A DNA stretch of 64,000 nt from Terebella lapidaria (Eukaryota; Annelida; Polychaeta; Terebellida; Terebellidae): NCBI GenBank assembly GCA_949152475.1, contig OX424555.1, positions 59,687,977-59,751,976 of the forward strand, given 5' to 3'. A program made the position numbers and the translations under genes. Shown piece by piece: positions 1-12,669 of the stretch (position 1 is its first letter; each line of letters starts with the position of its first letter). Below the pieces are notes generated by a model. The model saw only the letters and a program-made list of their open reading frames with translations. It searched no databases and was not told the DNA's origin.

Positions 1-1236
1 GTTTTATGACCTTGGATAGTTCTAAAACAATGTTCACCTCACTCAAACTGAAAACATTTGGTTTATTTAAAAATATAATTTTTGATAGAAATTTTGTAAC
101 GGAATTACACCAAAAAACTCATGCTTCCCATGTGCCATAATCCTAAAAGGCTTTTAGCTTTTAGCTAGGTACGTCTTACTAATTCATGTTTTAGAGTAGG
201 TGTTTTGTCAGAATTGGTCAATGAAATTAAGCTGTGTAGGTTAGCGGAAGACAAATATACATCATCAGGACAGTTTCTTGTAACTGTTTATCAACTTCAT
301 TCTCCATGAACCACCTAACATGATCCTCGTTTGATCCGATTCATCAAAAGGTCGTTTAAATTGAAGTTAATTTTTGAAAGTTATGGGTAAATGTTGACCA
401 AAAACACCTTGAAGTAGACTGCAGAAGTAGAAGTAGACTTTTTTTCATTTTAATTCGTTCCTTGTATGTTTTCATCCTCTGTCTGGCAGCAGCATTGCCA
501 CTTTCTTTCTGCTCAGGAGTTCTCCTCTGACGCAACATTCGCATGTATTCGGTATGCCTCCTGCTGCTTGCTCTGAACTCATATCAGCTCTCCTCCTCAT
601 TCTCAAAGCACTGGCAGTAGGAGATCCATCCATAGTGGCTCTACAGAATGTAAGTGAAAAGGGGAATTACTCGACTTGCTCTGACCAAACGTGGTGATAA
701 TTTGATTGTATCTTACTATATGGAAAGAATTTTTTTAGCAGAATATATATTGCAGTTGTGATGGACAGCAAATAGCATGCATCACTGAAATGCTTCACGA
801 GATGCTCCAGAGACTACTGGTAAATTGTGCCTCACAGGATGGATCATTGAATGCATCCTTATGATCAAATTATGCCTACATGTTGCCCACTTGGTATATA
901 CCATGGCCTGCAAAGAGATCTTGCAAACCTCAATTAATGCAACGTTGCATATTAACTCGTTGCCAGTTGGAAGATGATCGAGGGTTATGGGTAGACAAAC
1001 TAATGTGGCCCATGTTGGGGTGGCCTAAGTTTTTTTTTTTCATTTCCTCATGCTGTTCAGCTTAGGTAATATGTACTCTGAGGTGTATGCCGAGAGACCA
1101 GCCTGCTAATCCCTGACACAGGGGCCTTTGCCAGAGTGTGTGATACATCACTGCATATCTATTGCTGCTGTTGACCAATGTATATGTTGGTCTTAACTGC
1201 TTTATGTGTACAGTTTAAATATTTTAGCTTTGCAAG
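1..1236. other. No recognisable gene (left edge)
   Basis: AT-rich sequence with only short open frames and no splice-flanked coding segment I can support. It may be intron or intergenic DNA upstream of the SAM-like exon that follows. Confidence 0.4.
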
Positions 1237-1558
1237 CATTCAAGAGATACACACTATATCTGATTTTGAAGTGAGAAGGTGCGCTGACGAGTTTGAAATT
1301 GACGGGGATACGCTCAGAATCCTAGCTAAAAAAGGGTTCAAATCGAAGAAAACGTTTCAAGAACTGACTATGGATATTATCAAGAAATACTTTAGTATGT
1401 CATTGCAAATGGCCCAGACGCTCATTCTACAAGAAGCTATGGAGTCCTTGCAACCAGCAAAGCAGCCGAAACTTGTACGGAGAGCCAGTGGCCCATCTCA
1501 GACCGCGGCCCTGCCAACAAACAGTACATGGAGGCGAGTCTGCAGATCTTGTGTGTGA
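1237..1558 (+). CDS. Exon with SAM-like helical domain, hypothetical protein
   Basis: An open stretch follows an acceptor-like TTTGCAAG at 1,229-1,236. It encodes a helical segment beginning ISDFEVRRCADEFEID, then GDTLRILAKKGF and QELTMDIIKKYF, and ending with a Q/P-rich tail. The spacing of hydrophobic residues and the phrase 'D-x-L-R-I-L-A-K-K-G-F' resemble the SAM-like domain found near the N-terminus of many uncharacterised invertebrate proteins. No catalytic motif is visible. The frame closes at a TGA near 1,556. A donor could lie just before it, so the true 3' edge is uncertain. A copy of the 360-bp repeat begins with GTAAGTAT only 29 bp downstream. Whether this belongs to a host gene or a transposon-derived gene is unknown. 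Confidence 0.4.
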
Positions 1559-1586
1559 TGGTGACAGATGACTCAAGTCATGCAAT

Positions 1587-1846
1587 GTAAGTATCGATCT
1601 GTTACCACCAATACAGCCAAATTTTGATGATTCCAATAACAAATATACAACATTTTGCAATAGACGTCATCAGGGGCAGACAGTGTGGTAAATGTAGTTG
1701 TTTCTACTGTACACCTGATGGAATTAGTATACAACTGCCCAACAACCTATGAAAATAATTTACAAATCCGAAACAAACCCCATGGAATAGATATATGACA
1801 AGTACATAAGTACCTAATCACAAGCCAAAAGGCTACTGAGTTGATG
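1587..1846 (+). repeat. Single copy of the ~360-bp repeat (R360)
   Basis: The copy starts GTAAGTATCGATCTGTTACC and continues with the same body (CGTCATCAGGGGCAGACAGT, ACAACTGCCCAACAACC, CAAGCCAAAAGGCTACTGAG) seen in the tandem array at 22.4-25.8 kb. It is internally shortened relative to that array. Confidence 0.8.
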
Positions 1847-1948
1847 TGGGCTATCGAGTCAAGTTAGCCACACTGGCCCAAAACTTCAAATGGCAGCATG
1901 TTTTGAAGTATGATTAGTATTTGTGAGTGCAAAACGGTAAAACCGTTA

Positions 1949-2112
1949 TTATCTGGTTGGGTGTCTGGCTTGGCGCAAGGTGGAACATCTGGCTTGGCAT
2001 CCAGTTGAACGTCCGGTTGGGTGTCTGGCTTGGCGTCCGTTTGGGCATCTGGCTTTGCGTCTGGCTTGGCAACTGGTTGTACGTCTGGCTTCGTACCTGG
2101 TTGGGCGTCTAG
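1949..2112. repeat. Degenerate 12-bp minisatellite
   Basis: Tandem copies of a 12-mer close to TCTGGCTTGGCG, with variants at several positions. All frames stay open across it only because the unit is 12 bp, giving W-L-G-V type peptides. I do not call a gene. Confidence 0.7.
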
Positions 2113-2614
2113 CTGAGCACTTGACCTGTTGTGGGTCTAATTTGTGTTTTCTTCGTGAGAAGTTGTTCGTTGTCAAAACCTAACATAACAAACCCATTTG
2201 GAACATGATGTTTGTCAGTGTCTTGTTTCCTCAACCAGTTCGATGTATGAAATACGTTCCACTCGGAGCACCAGAAGAAATGAGTTCCACTGCTGCTTTT
2301 GCATACACTGCCAGACCTTTCATGAATGAGAAGGGCAAAACAAGACAGGAACGGCGCAGTTTGTAAAAAAATCAAGTCATATATCAGCGAAATACGCTTT
2401 TTGACCGTAGTTTTGTTTTGGTGAAAAGTATCAACCTTTGTGTCAATCTGGTGGGCAAGTAGCATTTTTGGAGTTTCAAGTGTATGTCAAACCACCATTT
2501 TCCCGACAGGGGCTTGAGTACCTAGTATCAGAAATACATAAGAGAGACATCTCAGATGGATGATGAATTGACTAAATGCAGAGATCTATCATGGATATAT
2601 AAATCGACAATAAT
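2113..2614. other. No supported feature
   Basis: A minus-strand open frame of about 118 codons crosses this interval, but it has no recognisable domain and no convincing splice sites. Confidence 0.3.
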
Positions 2615-3143
<529 letters not shown>

Positions 3144-3207
3144 TGCAGAGATGTACAGATTTGTACTTTCATTTAATTCAGTTTCATGTTATCTTGATTT
3201 GATTTTT

Positions 3208-4278
3208 AGCTTACCGGCCCTTTGGGCCGATAAGCTATTGTCGTGGTATTTCGTCCATCGTCCGTCCGTCGTCTGTCGTCTTACGTCCGTCCGGGTCTGT
3301 AACTATTTTTTGACATGATGAATTTCCCCATAAATTTGTCAGATTCTTACCTTGGGCCAGTGACTTGATTTGTCCCAAATCTAGTCACTATTCGTTTTGA
3401 GCCATTTCCAGCAAAAAAAAGCTGTGCAGAGTAAACTCATAGAACACTTGAAGATAGAGCCGAAGTATTGGCACATTCAGATGGGAAATCATATATTGCG
3501 GTTTGAGTGATGACCTTGAATTTGACCTTCAATGACCTTCCGAGGTCAAAACGACCTTTTTTGTCGAAAAATGGCCAATTTTGGATTTTTGATGGCCATT
3601 TTCTCAAAAACTGTCTGATCAGTTTTGAGATTTTTGCTTCAAAACATTCCTCTCATGTACCTTTATGACGTTTATAAGTTTCGTTGCCCTTGAATTGCTG
3701 GTGTGCGTGTGGCGGCCATTTTGATTTTTTGACGGGTCGGCGAAAAAATTTTTTTTTGTCCCAAATCAAGTCACTATTCGTTTTGAGTCATTTCCAGCAA
3801 CAAAAAAAAAATTTTTTTTGGCCATTGAAAAATTTTTTGGACTTAGAAAATTTCACCCAAATTTCCTTCATAATGGGAGCTGTGCAGAGTAAATTCATAG
3901 AACACTTGAAGATAGAGCCCAAGTATTGGCACATTCAAATGGGAAATCATATATTGCAGTTTGAGTGATGACTTTGAATTTGACCTTCAATGACCTTGAA
4001 AGGTAAAAAACGATGAATTTTGTCTTTGGTGGCCATTTCGTCAAAATCTATTCAGACAGTTTTTCTCAAATTAATGTATATGATTCTCTTTATCTACCTT
4101 TGTGATGTGTTATTTGATTTCGTATTATAGTCCATACAGATAATGTGTTTCCAGCAACATTTACGAACATGTTTTGCCATTTAGAGTTCAAGATCAGTGT
4201 AACAATTTATACGTTGGAAAATCAATACTCTGCGTTTCTCATGATTGCCGGTAATCTACAGCACCCTTGGTGCTATGT
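3208..4278 (+). mobile_element. Helentron-like non-autonomous element, family B (copy 1)
   Basis: It begins after TTTTT with a 29-nt hairpin (AGCTTACCGGCCC, loop TTT, GGGCCGATAAGCT), then a GTCC/GTCY-rich stretch. The internal body contains the repeated block TGACCTTGAATTTGACCTTC. It ends with an inverted copy of the 5' end (TTGCCGGTAATCTAC, one change from perfect) followed at once by a 3' hairpin AGCACC-CTT-GGTGCT (4,260-4,274). This plan matches published Helentron-associated elements: asymmetric terminal inverted repeats, tetranucleotide microsatellite, 3' stem-loop and insertion between T residues. No protein is encoded. Confidence 0.7.
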
Positions 4279-4352
4279 TTAGCATTGATTCAGTAGTAAA
4301 TAATTCACGCATGCATCAAGCATTTGAATTTATTTTTATTGTGTGAACTTAC

Positions 4353-4605
4353 ATTGGTCACGCAGTTGGTTACACCATGTTTTGAAGAACGCAAATCATG
4401 TCCGAATGGATGACAGCACAGGGCTTTGCATGTCCCGGACCCTGGACTGACCATAGGGAAGGCTGTTGAAGAACCCCTTCTCAAACATGTCATGCACAGT
4501 CTGTAGGTACTGACGTATCACAATGACCTGGTTTTTGTTTTCCGCTGGTTCAGCCGTGGCATCAGGACTGGCGTAGCTGTATAGCTCAGCCAACACAGGC
4601 TCATG
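4353..4605 (-). pseudogene. Isolated exon of unknown protein, probably decayed
   Basis: Read on the minus strand, an acceptor TTTCAG lies just above 4,605 and a donor GTAAGT just below 4,353. The frame between them starts HEPVLAELYSYASPDA, passes VHDMFEKGFFNSLPYG and reaches a TGA. The same frame continues beyond it as FAFFKTWCNQLRDQ up to the donor. One nonsense codon in an otherwise good exon suggests decay. I do not recognise the family. The exon lies just downstream of the family B element and next to a small tandem repeat. Confidence 0.45.
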
Positions 4606-4608
4606 CTG

Positions 4609-4805
4609 AAACCATGAAGAGTCAGTGCCACAATGATGTAATGATAGGATAACAAAAGTATTTGGGTATTAAATAGTCATAGAAGAGTCAGTGCCACAAT
4701 GATTCTCAATAAATAGTCATAGAAGAGTCAGTGCCACAATGATTCTCAGAATCAAATATGGTATAGAAGAGTCAGTGCCACAATGATGTAATGATAGGAT
4801 AACAA
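4609..4805. repeat. Short tandem repeat block around GAAGAGTCAGTGCCACAATG
   Basis: GAAGAGTCAGTGCCACAATG occurs four times in ~200 bp with partly shared flanks (ATGTAATGATAGGATAACA, ATTCTCA). Unit spacing is irregular. Confidence 0.8.
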
Positions 4806-5136
4806 CAATATTTTTTGGTGTATTTGGGTATTAAACAGCCTGAGGATGAATTTTTTGTATGGCTCATATTATGAAGTAAATGCCCCTCGAATAAGAATTC
4901 ACACCAATGGTGATCTGTTTTCAATATAATTTTAACTTTTCAGTGAATTTTTCATACATATAAAGATCTGGTATCTGGCATGTTGTCCTTATAGTGCTAC
5001 AGAAATTCTTGACATCCAACCAATGTACAATACAAAATACATAATACAATACCCGATATCTGCTTAGCTGCATGGTTTTGGCGGGTTTTACATTAGGTTC
5101 GTCAAGCGTTTCGTCCTATGTAAGACTGGATCAGGT
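4806..5136. other. No supported feature
   Basis: AT-rich DNA without a splice-flanked or domain-bearing open frame. Confidence 0.4.
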
Positions 5137-6055
5137 CAGGCACCAGTTTAACTCGGTTGTTGTCACTCCTGACCTTCTCTTGACCTTAAGTGCCGTTAAG
5201 CTTTTTTCTTTCTTCTTCTTCTCACGCTCCCACATAATATTTATAAAATCCTCAATTTCCTTCGGGAAATTTCTAGACGTACATTTCAAGACATGTTTTA
5301 CTCTGGAAAGTGTACTACAAATGCATCCAGTATACAAAGAACTGATAAAAGTAACCATTCCACAACGTGATATACCTATCAGGCTTTTAAGTGTTGTGTG
5401 ACTTTTATAATTGGAGAATATTTCTGCAATTTGCGCAAGTTGCACCGTGAGCCAGAATTAAAGTTAAATGGTACAGTTATTCCCTCGGTGGAACAATTCA
5501 AGTTTTTGGGGGTATTCTTTGATAGGAAACTATCATTCATACCCCCACATCAAGTACATTAAAACAAAGTGTCACAAGGCTCTGAATCTTCTCAAGGTAG
5601 TATCACATATGGATTGGGGAGCTGATCGTGACGTGCTGCTCCGTTTATACAGAGCACTCGTCCGGTCAAAGCTTGATTATGGTTCGATAGTTTATGGCTC
5701 AGCCAGACCCTCCTACATAAAGGCTTTGGATACTATCCATAACCAGGGGTTGCGTTTGTGTCTCGGTGCATTCAGAACCTCTCCCATGGAGAGCCTGTAT
5801 GTTGAGGCCAACGAACCTTCCCTAGAAATGTTCTATTTTTAGACATACAAATCTAGTCAATCCCTTTGAGTCTAGATCTAGTCATCAATTCTTCACCACT
5901 AACCTTGTAAGCTTTTACTGTTGACTACACATTTTTAATTGTAGAACTTGCGGTTTTATCATTCTTGATACTACTTTTATATCTTTGTTTGGCACTGAAA
6001 TGGCCTTCTTGAGCCCAAAGTGCCGTTGAGCTTTATTTCTTCTTCTTCTTCTTCA
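5137..6055 (+). mobile_element. I/Nimb-like LINE, rearranged 3' end (copy 2)
   Basis: Two pieces. 5,137-5,272 has a related tail (AAGTGCCGTTAAGC plus a CTT-rich run) joined to the ORF2 C-terminal coding stretch. 5,425-6,055 runs from the reverse-transcriptase thumb region (HIKYIKTKCHKALNLL, YRALVRSKLDYGSIVYGSA) to EPSL, then jumps by internal deletion to the 3' UTR and TTCTTCTTC tail. A one-base change breaks the frame near FDRKLSF. The tail abuts the BEL/Pao open frame at 6,055, so the LINE inserted into the older BEL element and removed its downstream part. Confidence 0.8.
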
Positions 6056-7441
6056 ATCCTGTTCTTGCATGGTTCCATCAGAGAGGGTCTTCCTCCTTTT
6101 AGAATGTTTATTTTGTTGACCATGACTCTTGGGGTCTTGTGAGCTGAGTCCAGGCAGGACTCACCGATGATCACCCATCCAAGGACGAGCTTCTGAGCAT
6201 ACGGAGTGCCTCTTGAACCAGTACGTTGTTCCAGTACATGATGTGCCTCTGGCAAGTCTCTACCGATCAGCAGTAACAACCTTGCCTGTTCATCAATTGG
6301 ATGTATTTCACATTCTATCGACTTCAAATGGCCGTAGCTGCGTGCTACTTCTGGGGTTGGAATTTCATCTCTGAAATCTGGGATTTCGTCACATTCCAGG
6401 ATGGAGGGGAGGTTGAGTCTATGAGATCCATCATAGGACTCCACAACGTAACCAGAGCCTCTTCTGCCTGATGTCTGTATAGACCCCGAGCATGATGACA
6501 GCGTGTAGGTGGTGTTTGTCGTCGGGACTCCAAATTCTTCAAACAGGTCACTCCTGGCTAAAGTGGCATTGCTTTGGTCATCTATTATCGCATACAGGGT
6601 CTTCCGTACTTTAGGATTGCTTTTGTGGTATACACGCACAAGAATGGTCTTCGCACAGGACTTCCCTGCAAACTTTGTGCCGCAGATCTGGGTACACTTG
6701 GTACCAACAGTTGCATCTATCCATGTGTTTGAATTTTCCCCGTCTTGATTTCTTCGCCGGTATGTTGTGTCCTTGTCATGCAAAGCTGTTACATGTCTCT
6801 TGCTATGACACTCCTTGCACACTGGTTGTTCGGGGCATTTTTTGGCAATGTGACTGTTCGATCTGCAGCATTTGAAGCATATTCTGTGCTGTTTTATTAA
6901 CTCTGTTCGCTCTTGAATGGGTTTGGACTGGAAGATTCTACATTCATTTAGAGTGTGCCGAGTGCGGTGGATAGTGCAGTGGGTCGAGACATCAATGTTG
7001 GATCCATGGGCTCCCTCCTTCTTCAAATGCATGTTTGTATCCATGGCTTTCGAGTGCTGTTTCTGACCAATGTCCGTTTTCTTGGTAGACACCGGTCTCC
7101 TTGTCTGGTCTCTTTGATTATCTATCAGAAAACTTGGGTCATTTCTGAATTTACTATAGTGATTGATGAACCTAACAAACACTTCAAAAGGAGGAAACTG
7201 TATGTTATGTTCTGCCTTGTAACTTGAGGCGGTTGATATCCATTTTTCCTGTAAACCATATGAGAGTTTCTGTACCAGCTGGTTGACACCCGAGGAAGAA
7301 TCATAGGAAGACAATGACAGTCTATACTGCTCGTCATTCTTCAGGCATTCGTTCTCTGTGGCCAGATCTGCCAACTCATACAGTGCATTAGTATCCTTCT
7401 TGGAGAGTTTGGGGAAATTGTTCACCCTGTCGATTATGCTT
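6056..7441 (-). pseudogene. BEL/Pao retrotransposon, gag C-terminus and aspartic protease
   Basis: One long minus-strand frame encodes, in order, the conserved BEL/Pao gag block (NNFPKLSKKDTNALYEL, YSKFRNDPSFL), a cysteine-histidine knuckle (CFKCCRSNSHIAKKC, then CKEC and a trailing HVTALH), and a retropepsin-like region with AIIDDQSNATLARSDLF as the active-site loop, then GYVVESYDG and LVLGWVIIGE. The DDQS loop is usual for this clade. Reverse transcriptase, RNase H and integrase are absent, because a LINE tail takes over at 6,055. Upstream, a one-base frameshift plus a stop near 7,443 separates it from the gag N-terminal part. The role would be capsid and polyprotein cleavage of an LTR element. 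No LTR was identified. Confidence 0.85.
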
Positions 7442-7442
7442 T

Positions 7443-8400
7443 TTATACTAGTTCTGTCGCTCCGAATCTCTCATTGAGTTGTCTCCAAATCTCTGCGAGA
7501 GCGTTATCTGGGTTTTGAACATTGGCCATTCTCAATGTTTGTACATGTCTTGATGATTCTTTGCCCAGCCACTTTACGAGCAGATCTATTTCCTCTGTGG
7601 GACTCAGTTGTAGTTCTCTCACTGTACTACAGAAGGTTGCTTTCCAGACAGCGTATTGCTCCGGTCTGTCATCATACTGTGTTAACCGAGAAAAGAGAAG
7701 TTCCTTTTGTAACAGAAATCTTGATAGTTCACTAGTTGCAGTAGTTTCATTGCCTTTCAAAGGATCATACAGGGGGCTGTGTACATGGTGGTGGCGACAT
7801 TGTGGGTAACTGCTGGTTGTTTTTTGATTGTGCATGAATTCGGGGGAGGGGGGGGGGGGGGGGAGGTGAATCACGATGGACATCATGGTTTTCTAAATGT
7901 TCTATGTACCGTCGGGCTTTGTCCTGTGCGCCAATTTCTGGCAGGGGTAGCTCTAGGACTCTATCCACACTATCTACTTCCACCAGGGCCTGCAGTTCTG
8001 CTTCTGCTGCAGCAACTTCCCTTTGTTGTTCAATCATGTACAGATCTGCTTCCAGCTCCTGTCGTTCTCTTTCCATCTGAGGCATTGATTGTTTCTGCTG
8101 CTCCTCCAACATGGCTTGTCTTTTCCTGACGGCTGCTTGCATCTTGGCAAACTCCACGGATTCCCTGGCCTTCTCAGTCTGTGCCCTTTTTCCCGCCAAC
8201 ATTACACTAAGTCTAGTTGATGATTTGGAGCTGACTGATGTTGGACTAGAAACACGGGATTTCACATCAGGACTTGAAGAATTTGGTTTTCCATGTTCCG
8301 CAGCAGACTGATGACTGGAAGTGGCAGCATATTCTTCGGTGTTTTTTTCGTTCTCGGCGCTCTGGCCACCTTTATGGTTTTGGAAATCGTCATCGGACAT
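7443..8400 (-). pseudogene. BEL/Pao retrotransposon, gag N-terminal part
   Basis: The start ATG at 8,400 opens MSDDDFQNHKGGQS, followed by a charged coiled-coil (ARESVEFAKMQAAVRKRQA to MEREROELEA-type heptads), a proline run coded by a long poly-G/poly-C tract at 7,843-7,864, and then, in a second frame, the gag core LFSRLTQYDDRPEQYAVWKA and LLVKWLGKESSRHVQ. The frame switch coincides with the homopolymer, so either slippage or mutation could explain it. The region continues into the knuckle and protease part after one further frameshift. With the next segment it makes a nearly complete gag. Confidence 0.8.
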
Positions 8401-8772
8401 GATTTCACAAATAGATTTGAAATTCCAATGGATGTGTAAAACTTCAACTGACAACTGTAACACTATATTTCTGATAGACCGTTTCAGAAGGGCCAATTAT
8501 AAATTACTAGCATATACCTGATACCTCAGTTCGTGCAGTGATCACATGATGATACTGTCGAACATCCAAGGACACTCCTTATAACACACACCTATATACG
8601 TGATATAACTAACAAATTGCTGTTTTCTCAATATTCAACTTGGTAAGCAGTTGGCAATTTAGCAGAATTCACACTAGTATGACAATGACGACAAGTACAA
8701 CGTACATGTGATTTCGTAATTCAACCAGTCACCACATGGTGACATTGTATACAAGTGATTCATAGAACAAGG

Positions 8773-9200
8773 TTGACTGCTTGACTTGACCCAGGACTTG
8801 GCTTGACCCAGGACATGACTTGACTCAGGACTTGACTCAAGATGACCCAGGACTTGACTTGACCCAGGACTTGACTTGACTTGATCCGGGGCTTGACTTG
8901 ACTTGACCCAAGACTGGACTTGACTTGACCCAGGACTTGACTTGTTCAAGGACTTGACTTGACCCAGGACTTGACTTGATCCAGGACTTAACTTGACCCA
9001 GGACTTGACTTGAGATGACCCAGGACTTGACTTGACTTGACCCAGGACTTGACTTGAGATGACCCAGGACTTGACTTGAGATGACCCAGGACTTGACTTG
9101 AGATGACCCAGGACTTGACTGGAGATGACCCAGGACTTCACTTGATCCAGGACTTGGCCCAGGACTTGACTTCAGATGACCCAGAACTTGACTTTTCAGC
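8773..9200. repeat. Minisatellite of GACTTGACCCAG-type units
   Basis: Dense tandem copies of a 12-22-bp unit built from CCCAGGACTTGACTTGA, with interspersed GAGATGA. The open minus-strand frame across it (S-W-V-x-S-S-Q-V) results from the repeat and is not called a gene. Confidence 0.85.
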
Positions 9201-9957
9201 TCATGTCAAACTTGACATAGTTCTTTTACTATAATAGGCTCTGAACTGGTTGCGTAGCCCATTTAGTTAACCAAATGAACATCATGAAGAATTGTAGTTT
9301 CAGTCTTTTATTCATTCTGCTCATTTCCAGGTAAAAGACTACAAAATACAAACAAGAAAGAAACACATAGGTTAGTTGAAACTTGATGAAGATATTGACA
9401 TGATATACATCTAGTGATGAACCGTTTAAATACTATAACTCCAATACCAAAGAAGGGGCCTGCCATGAGAAAGATCTACACTGACACAACCAAGAAATAT
9501 GCTGAGATTAGATACTAAGTCAGAAGTTAGATTCTATGTAATACAGTAATACATGACTTCTGAACTTACACTATGGGGGATTCATGGACCATAATAGCTT
9601 GAAAATGTATAGGATTTGTTTACTGATTCATACAAGCGAAAATCAAATCACACGCGGTTCTTGCCGGAAGTACAAAAACACTGACTAAAATCGGCGACAA
9701 CTAAGATTCGTAATTAAACTAAAAGGCTGAACATCGGCCGTCATCTGGAACCGGACATGTGAACCCTGAATTGCCACTTGTGGCGACACAATATTCATGA
9801 AGTTCATGACTTTTAATTAATTCATTCAAGAACCAAAAAGAAAACGGAAAAAATATCTAGCTCATATCGTATCTCATAAACTGACAAGTGACATGTATTT
9901 AGTACATTCTGGCCTCCACAACAACGGGGGTAATTCCCTGTATTTTCGCTCACTTAC
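9201..9957. other. No recognised feature
   Basis: No open frame with a domain. This may be the intron downstream of the THAP-like exon, whose donor lies at 9,957. Confidence 0.4.
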
Positions 9958-10182
9958 TCGGAAGTTTTTGCCACCATCGAGTCGGATTTTGATGATCCAG
10001 GCCTTCCTCTGCTTCTTGCCACTTGGAAACTTGAAAAAAAGATAGCTCTTTGTCCTTGTCATACCGCGAATCATTGGATCAAAAAGGAACGCAACAGTGA
10101 TACGCTGCCGAACTTGCCATTTCTGCTCTGGCTTGTTTTTGCGTTCCGAGCCTCGATCAGACACGGCTGTCACGTCTTTCAT
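9958..10182 (-). CDS. Exon with THAP-like DNA-binding segment
   Basis: From an ATG at 10,182 the frame reads MKDVTAVSDRG, a basic stretch, then YLFFKFPSGKKQRKAWIIKI and RLDGGKNFR, ending at a strong donor (CGA followed by GTAAGTGAG). The phrase F-x-K-F-P ... R-K-x-W-I-x-x-I-R ... G-K-N-F is the middle of a THAP zinc finger, a sequence-specific DNA-binding fold common in animal transposases and transcription factors. The two N-terminal cysteines of the C2CH finger are not visible in this frame, so the domain is either split with another exon or degenerate. In-frame codons upstream of the ATG are also open. Confidence rests on the motif only. Confidence 0.45.
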
Positions 10183-11403
10183 CTCCCTCCCACCGATCTT
10201 AGATACATGTTGGCGACTGGCGTTGTGTGCAGAATTTGTCCGACGCGACAATTAAATTTGCAACTACGTCAACATGGATGCACGGAGAAATTCCAAAGTT
10301 ATATCGATAGAGGGAACAGAAAGGGCAGAACGTGCCCCAAATGAAAAAAAATCCGTCCCCATACAACAAGGCGTGCCACGTTTGTGACATACATACATAC
10401 AAACATACACACACGGTCGATCCCATATACACACCTTCGGTGATTAAAAAATTCCAGAAACCTAGGATTCGTCAGTAAAAATGACTCTATTAAGATTCAG
10501 AAATACCCACTATTTTTTTTGTGTAGCACAGTAAATATTGCAGCATTGAATATTAATAAATTATTTTTATCAAGTCCAATATGGAACAAAGGCCTAGAAT
10601 TAACATTTGAGCAAGCAATATTATGTTAAAGAAGAATTTTGAAGTATATAATCAAATTTTAGGATACAAAATGACAAAGTTAAATTAGACAATTTTACGC
10701 GTCGCCGTTCACATAGAAATATACATTGATTAATGTGCTAACTATATTTCCAATAATTGCCACATATTCAAGTCTATGAGCCGAGCCTTACATTTTTAGA
10801 TTTTCCCTTCAAAATCATGCAATGATTTTTTGAAGTTGACTCTGCTGTGAGACCTGAACAACAAATCCATCATGGCCACAGGTTCACTTCCATAGGAACT
10901 ACTTTTTTAACCCTTGTACACCTATGGAACATTCATCCATTGTGCAGAAGGTAAGGTGAAGATGTATGACAAATAAGTTGAATAAGTGAGAACAAGCAGA
11001 TATACTTTGTTTACAGCAATGGTGTATGTCACAAGCTACATGCACCTGCCTGGACTGTGTGTGCAGTCATGTGTAGCACACCTACATGGTGCACATTGCT
11101 TTCCCAGAAGCTCACATTATACTGCTCAAGTTGACACATAAATTTTCAATTTTTTTATAAATACACAATGTATTTTTTTAGAACATATGATTTATTAATA
11201 ATATTATAAATATTCATGTTTCAATTCTATGATGTAAATACATACATGTACATGAACATTACAGTGCCTGAAGCACTGACAGTGAATTTTATTATGAATG
11301 TGATGAATAAAACTTTGCTATTTACAAAATAAGATAAATTTATACATGATGTATACCTAGTATTACATACATATCATCAAACACAACTAACAAGACCATT
11401 GTT
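10183..11403. other. AT-rich DNA, no gene seen
   Basis: No supported coding region. Low-complexity AT stretches and short microsatellite-like CATACATACA at about 10,389. Confidence 0.5.
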
Positions 11404-12450
11404 AATTACAATTGGGTCTGTCCGTTTGTATGTCTGTTTGTTTGTCTGTCTGTCTGTCCGCGCGCATATCTCAAAGGAGAATGGTCCGATCAATATGAAA
11501 CTGATAGGGATGAAGCGGTATCTCAGTGGCTCGGTCCTCCTCGAATCTGGTCAAAATCGGACAAACACTGTTGCCATGGCAACGGAAAATGTAAAAATCA
11601 ATAATTGACCATAACTTCGGTTCTAATCAAGATAATTTTTTCTAAATAATTTTGTATTTTTCTATGGCCAATTCCTGATCATCTGATATATGGCCCGTGG
11701 TCGTACGACCAAAACTCTCCATTATCGCCCGATGTCGAAAAATTGGGGGTCACGGTTTCGAACTTTTTTGGCCAGCGACGTTTCAGTGCAAATGTCCGCG
11801 CTCATAACTCAAAGGCAAACGGTCCGATCAATTCGAAATTTATAGGGCAAGAGTGCTATGGTGGTGGCTCAGTCCTTTTAAAATTTTACCAAAATCGGAT
11901 GGAAACGGTTGCCATGGCAACGGAAAAGAGAAAATCACATCATTGGCTCTAACTCCGGTTCTACTTGATATTAATTTTTCCAACTATTTTTGTATTTTTC
12001 TTTGGCCAATTCCCGATCTTTTGGTGTACGACCGATGGTCGTACGACGAAAACTCTCTATTATCGCCCGATGTCGAAAAATTGGGGGTCACGATTTCGGT
12101 TATTTTTGGCAAGCGACGTTTCAGTGCAAATGTCTGCGCTCATAGCTCAAAGGCAAACGGTCCGATCCATTTGAAATTTATAGGGCTGGAGTGCTATGGT
12201 AGTGGCTCAGAAAACGGTTGCCATGGCAACGGAAAAAAGAAAATCACATAATTGGCTATAACTCCGGTTCTAATCAATATTAAATCTTCAACCTATTTTT
12301 GTATTTTTCTTTGTATCCAATATTTTTGTATCCAATTCCCAATCGTAAGGCGTACAACCGATGGTCTTAAGACCAAAACTCTCAATTATCGCCTAATTGT
12401 AGTGACTAAATCTGAAGGGCGAGGGTCTGCAATCTCTGATTGTCTCGTTT
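11404..12450 (+). mobile_element. Helentron-like non-autonomous element, family C (copy 1, 5'-truncated)
   Basis: It starts inside the family's 5' region (AATTGGGTCTGTCCG, then GTCT repeats) without the 5' hairpin. It contains about two and a half ~338-bp internal units and ends with GGGCGAGGGT followed by the hairpin CAATC-TCT-GATTG and TCTCGTTTA, exactly as in copy 2. Each unit carries one GTTGCCATGGCAAC. The short, near-identical open frames in successive units are by-products of the repeat. Confidence 0.7.
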
Positions 12451-12457
12451 ATGTTAG

Positions 12458-12623
12458 CTTAGATGTAACAATTCGTTCACGTCGTGCTTTTTTACGGTAT
12501 GTTCAAACTCCACTGCAGGGTCATGCGGACATATTTTTGGAGGTTGCAACGGTGCTATATTATCTAACATATGCTGGCCAATTGATTGATGACGAATTGC
12601 AGGAACCGATTATTCCACTTTAA
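12458..12623 (+). CDS. Putative terminal exon, unknown protein
   Basis: Immediately after the family C 3' end, an acceptor-like ATGTTAG precedes an open frame LDVTIRSRRAFLRYVQ, then PLQGHADIFLEVATVLYYL and IDDELQEPIIPL, ending at TAA (12,621). AATAAA lies 25 bp further on. The amphipathic, non-repetitive composition and the adjacent poly(A) signal favour a real 3' exon. I do not recognise the protein. The upstream exons must lie left of the Helentron-like copy, or the exon was stranded by that insertion. Confidence 0.4.
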
Positions 12624-12648
12624 ACCATGCATAATTAATGTGTTTAAC

Positions 12649-12654
12649 AATAAA
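12649..12654 (+). promoter_or_regulatory. Poly(A) signal AATAAA
   Basis: Canonical hexamer 25 bp after the TAA of the plus-strand terminal exon. Confidence 0.45.
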
Positions 12655-12669
12655 AGCATTATGACGTAC

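Noticed and set aside
5977..6055. BEL/Pao frame continuing to 5,977
   Set aside because: The last ~25 codons (E-rich run, then KLNGTLGSRRPF) are translated LINE tail, not BEL sequence; the junction is at 6,055.
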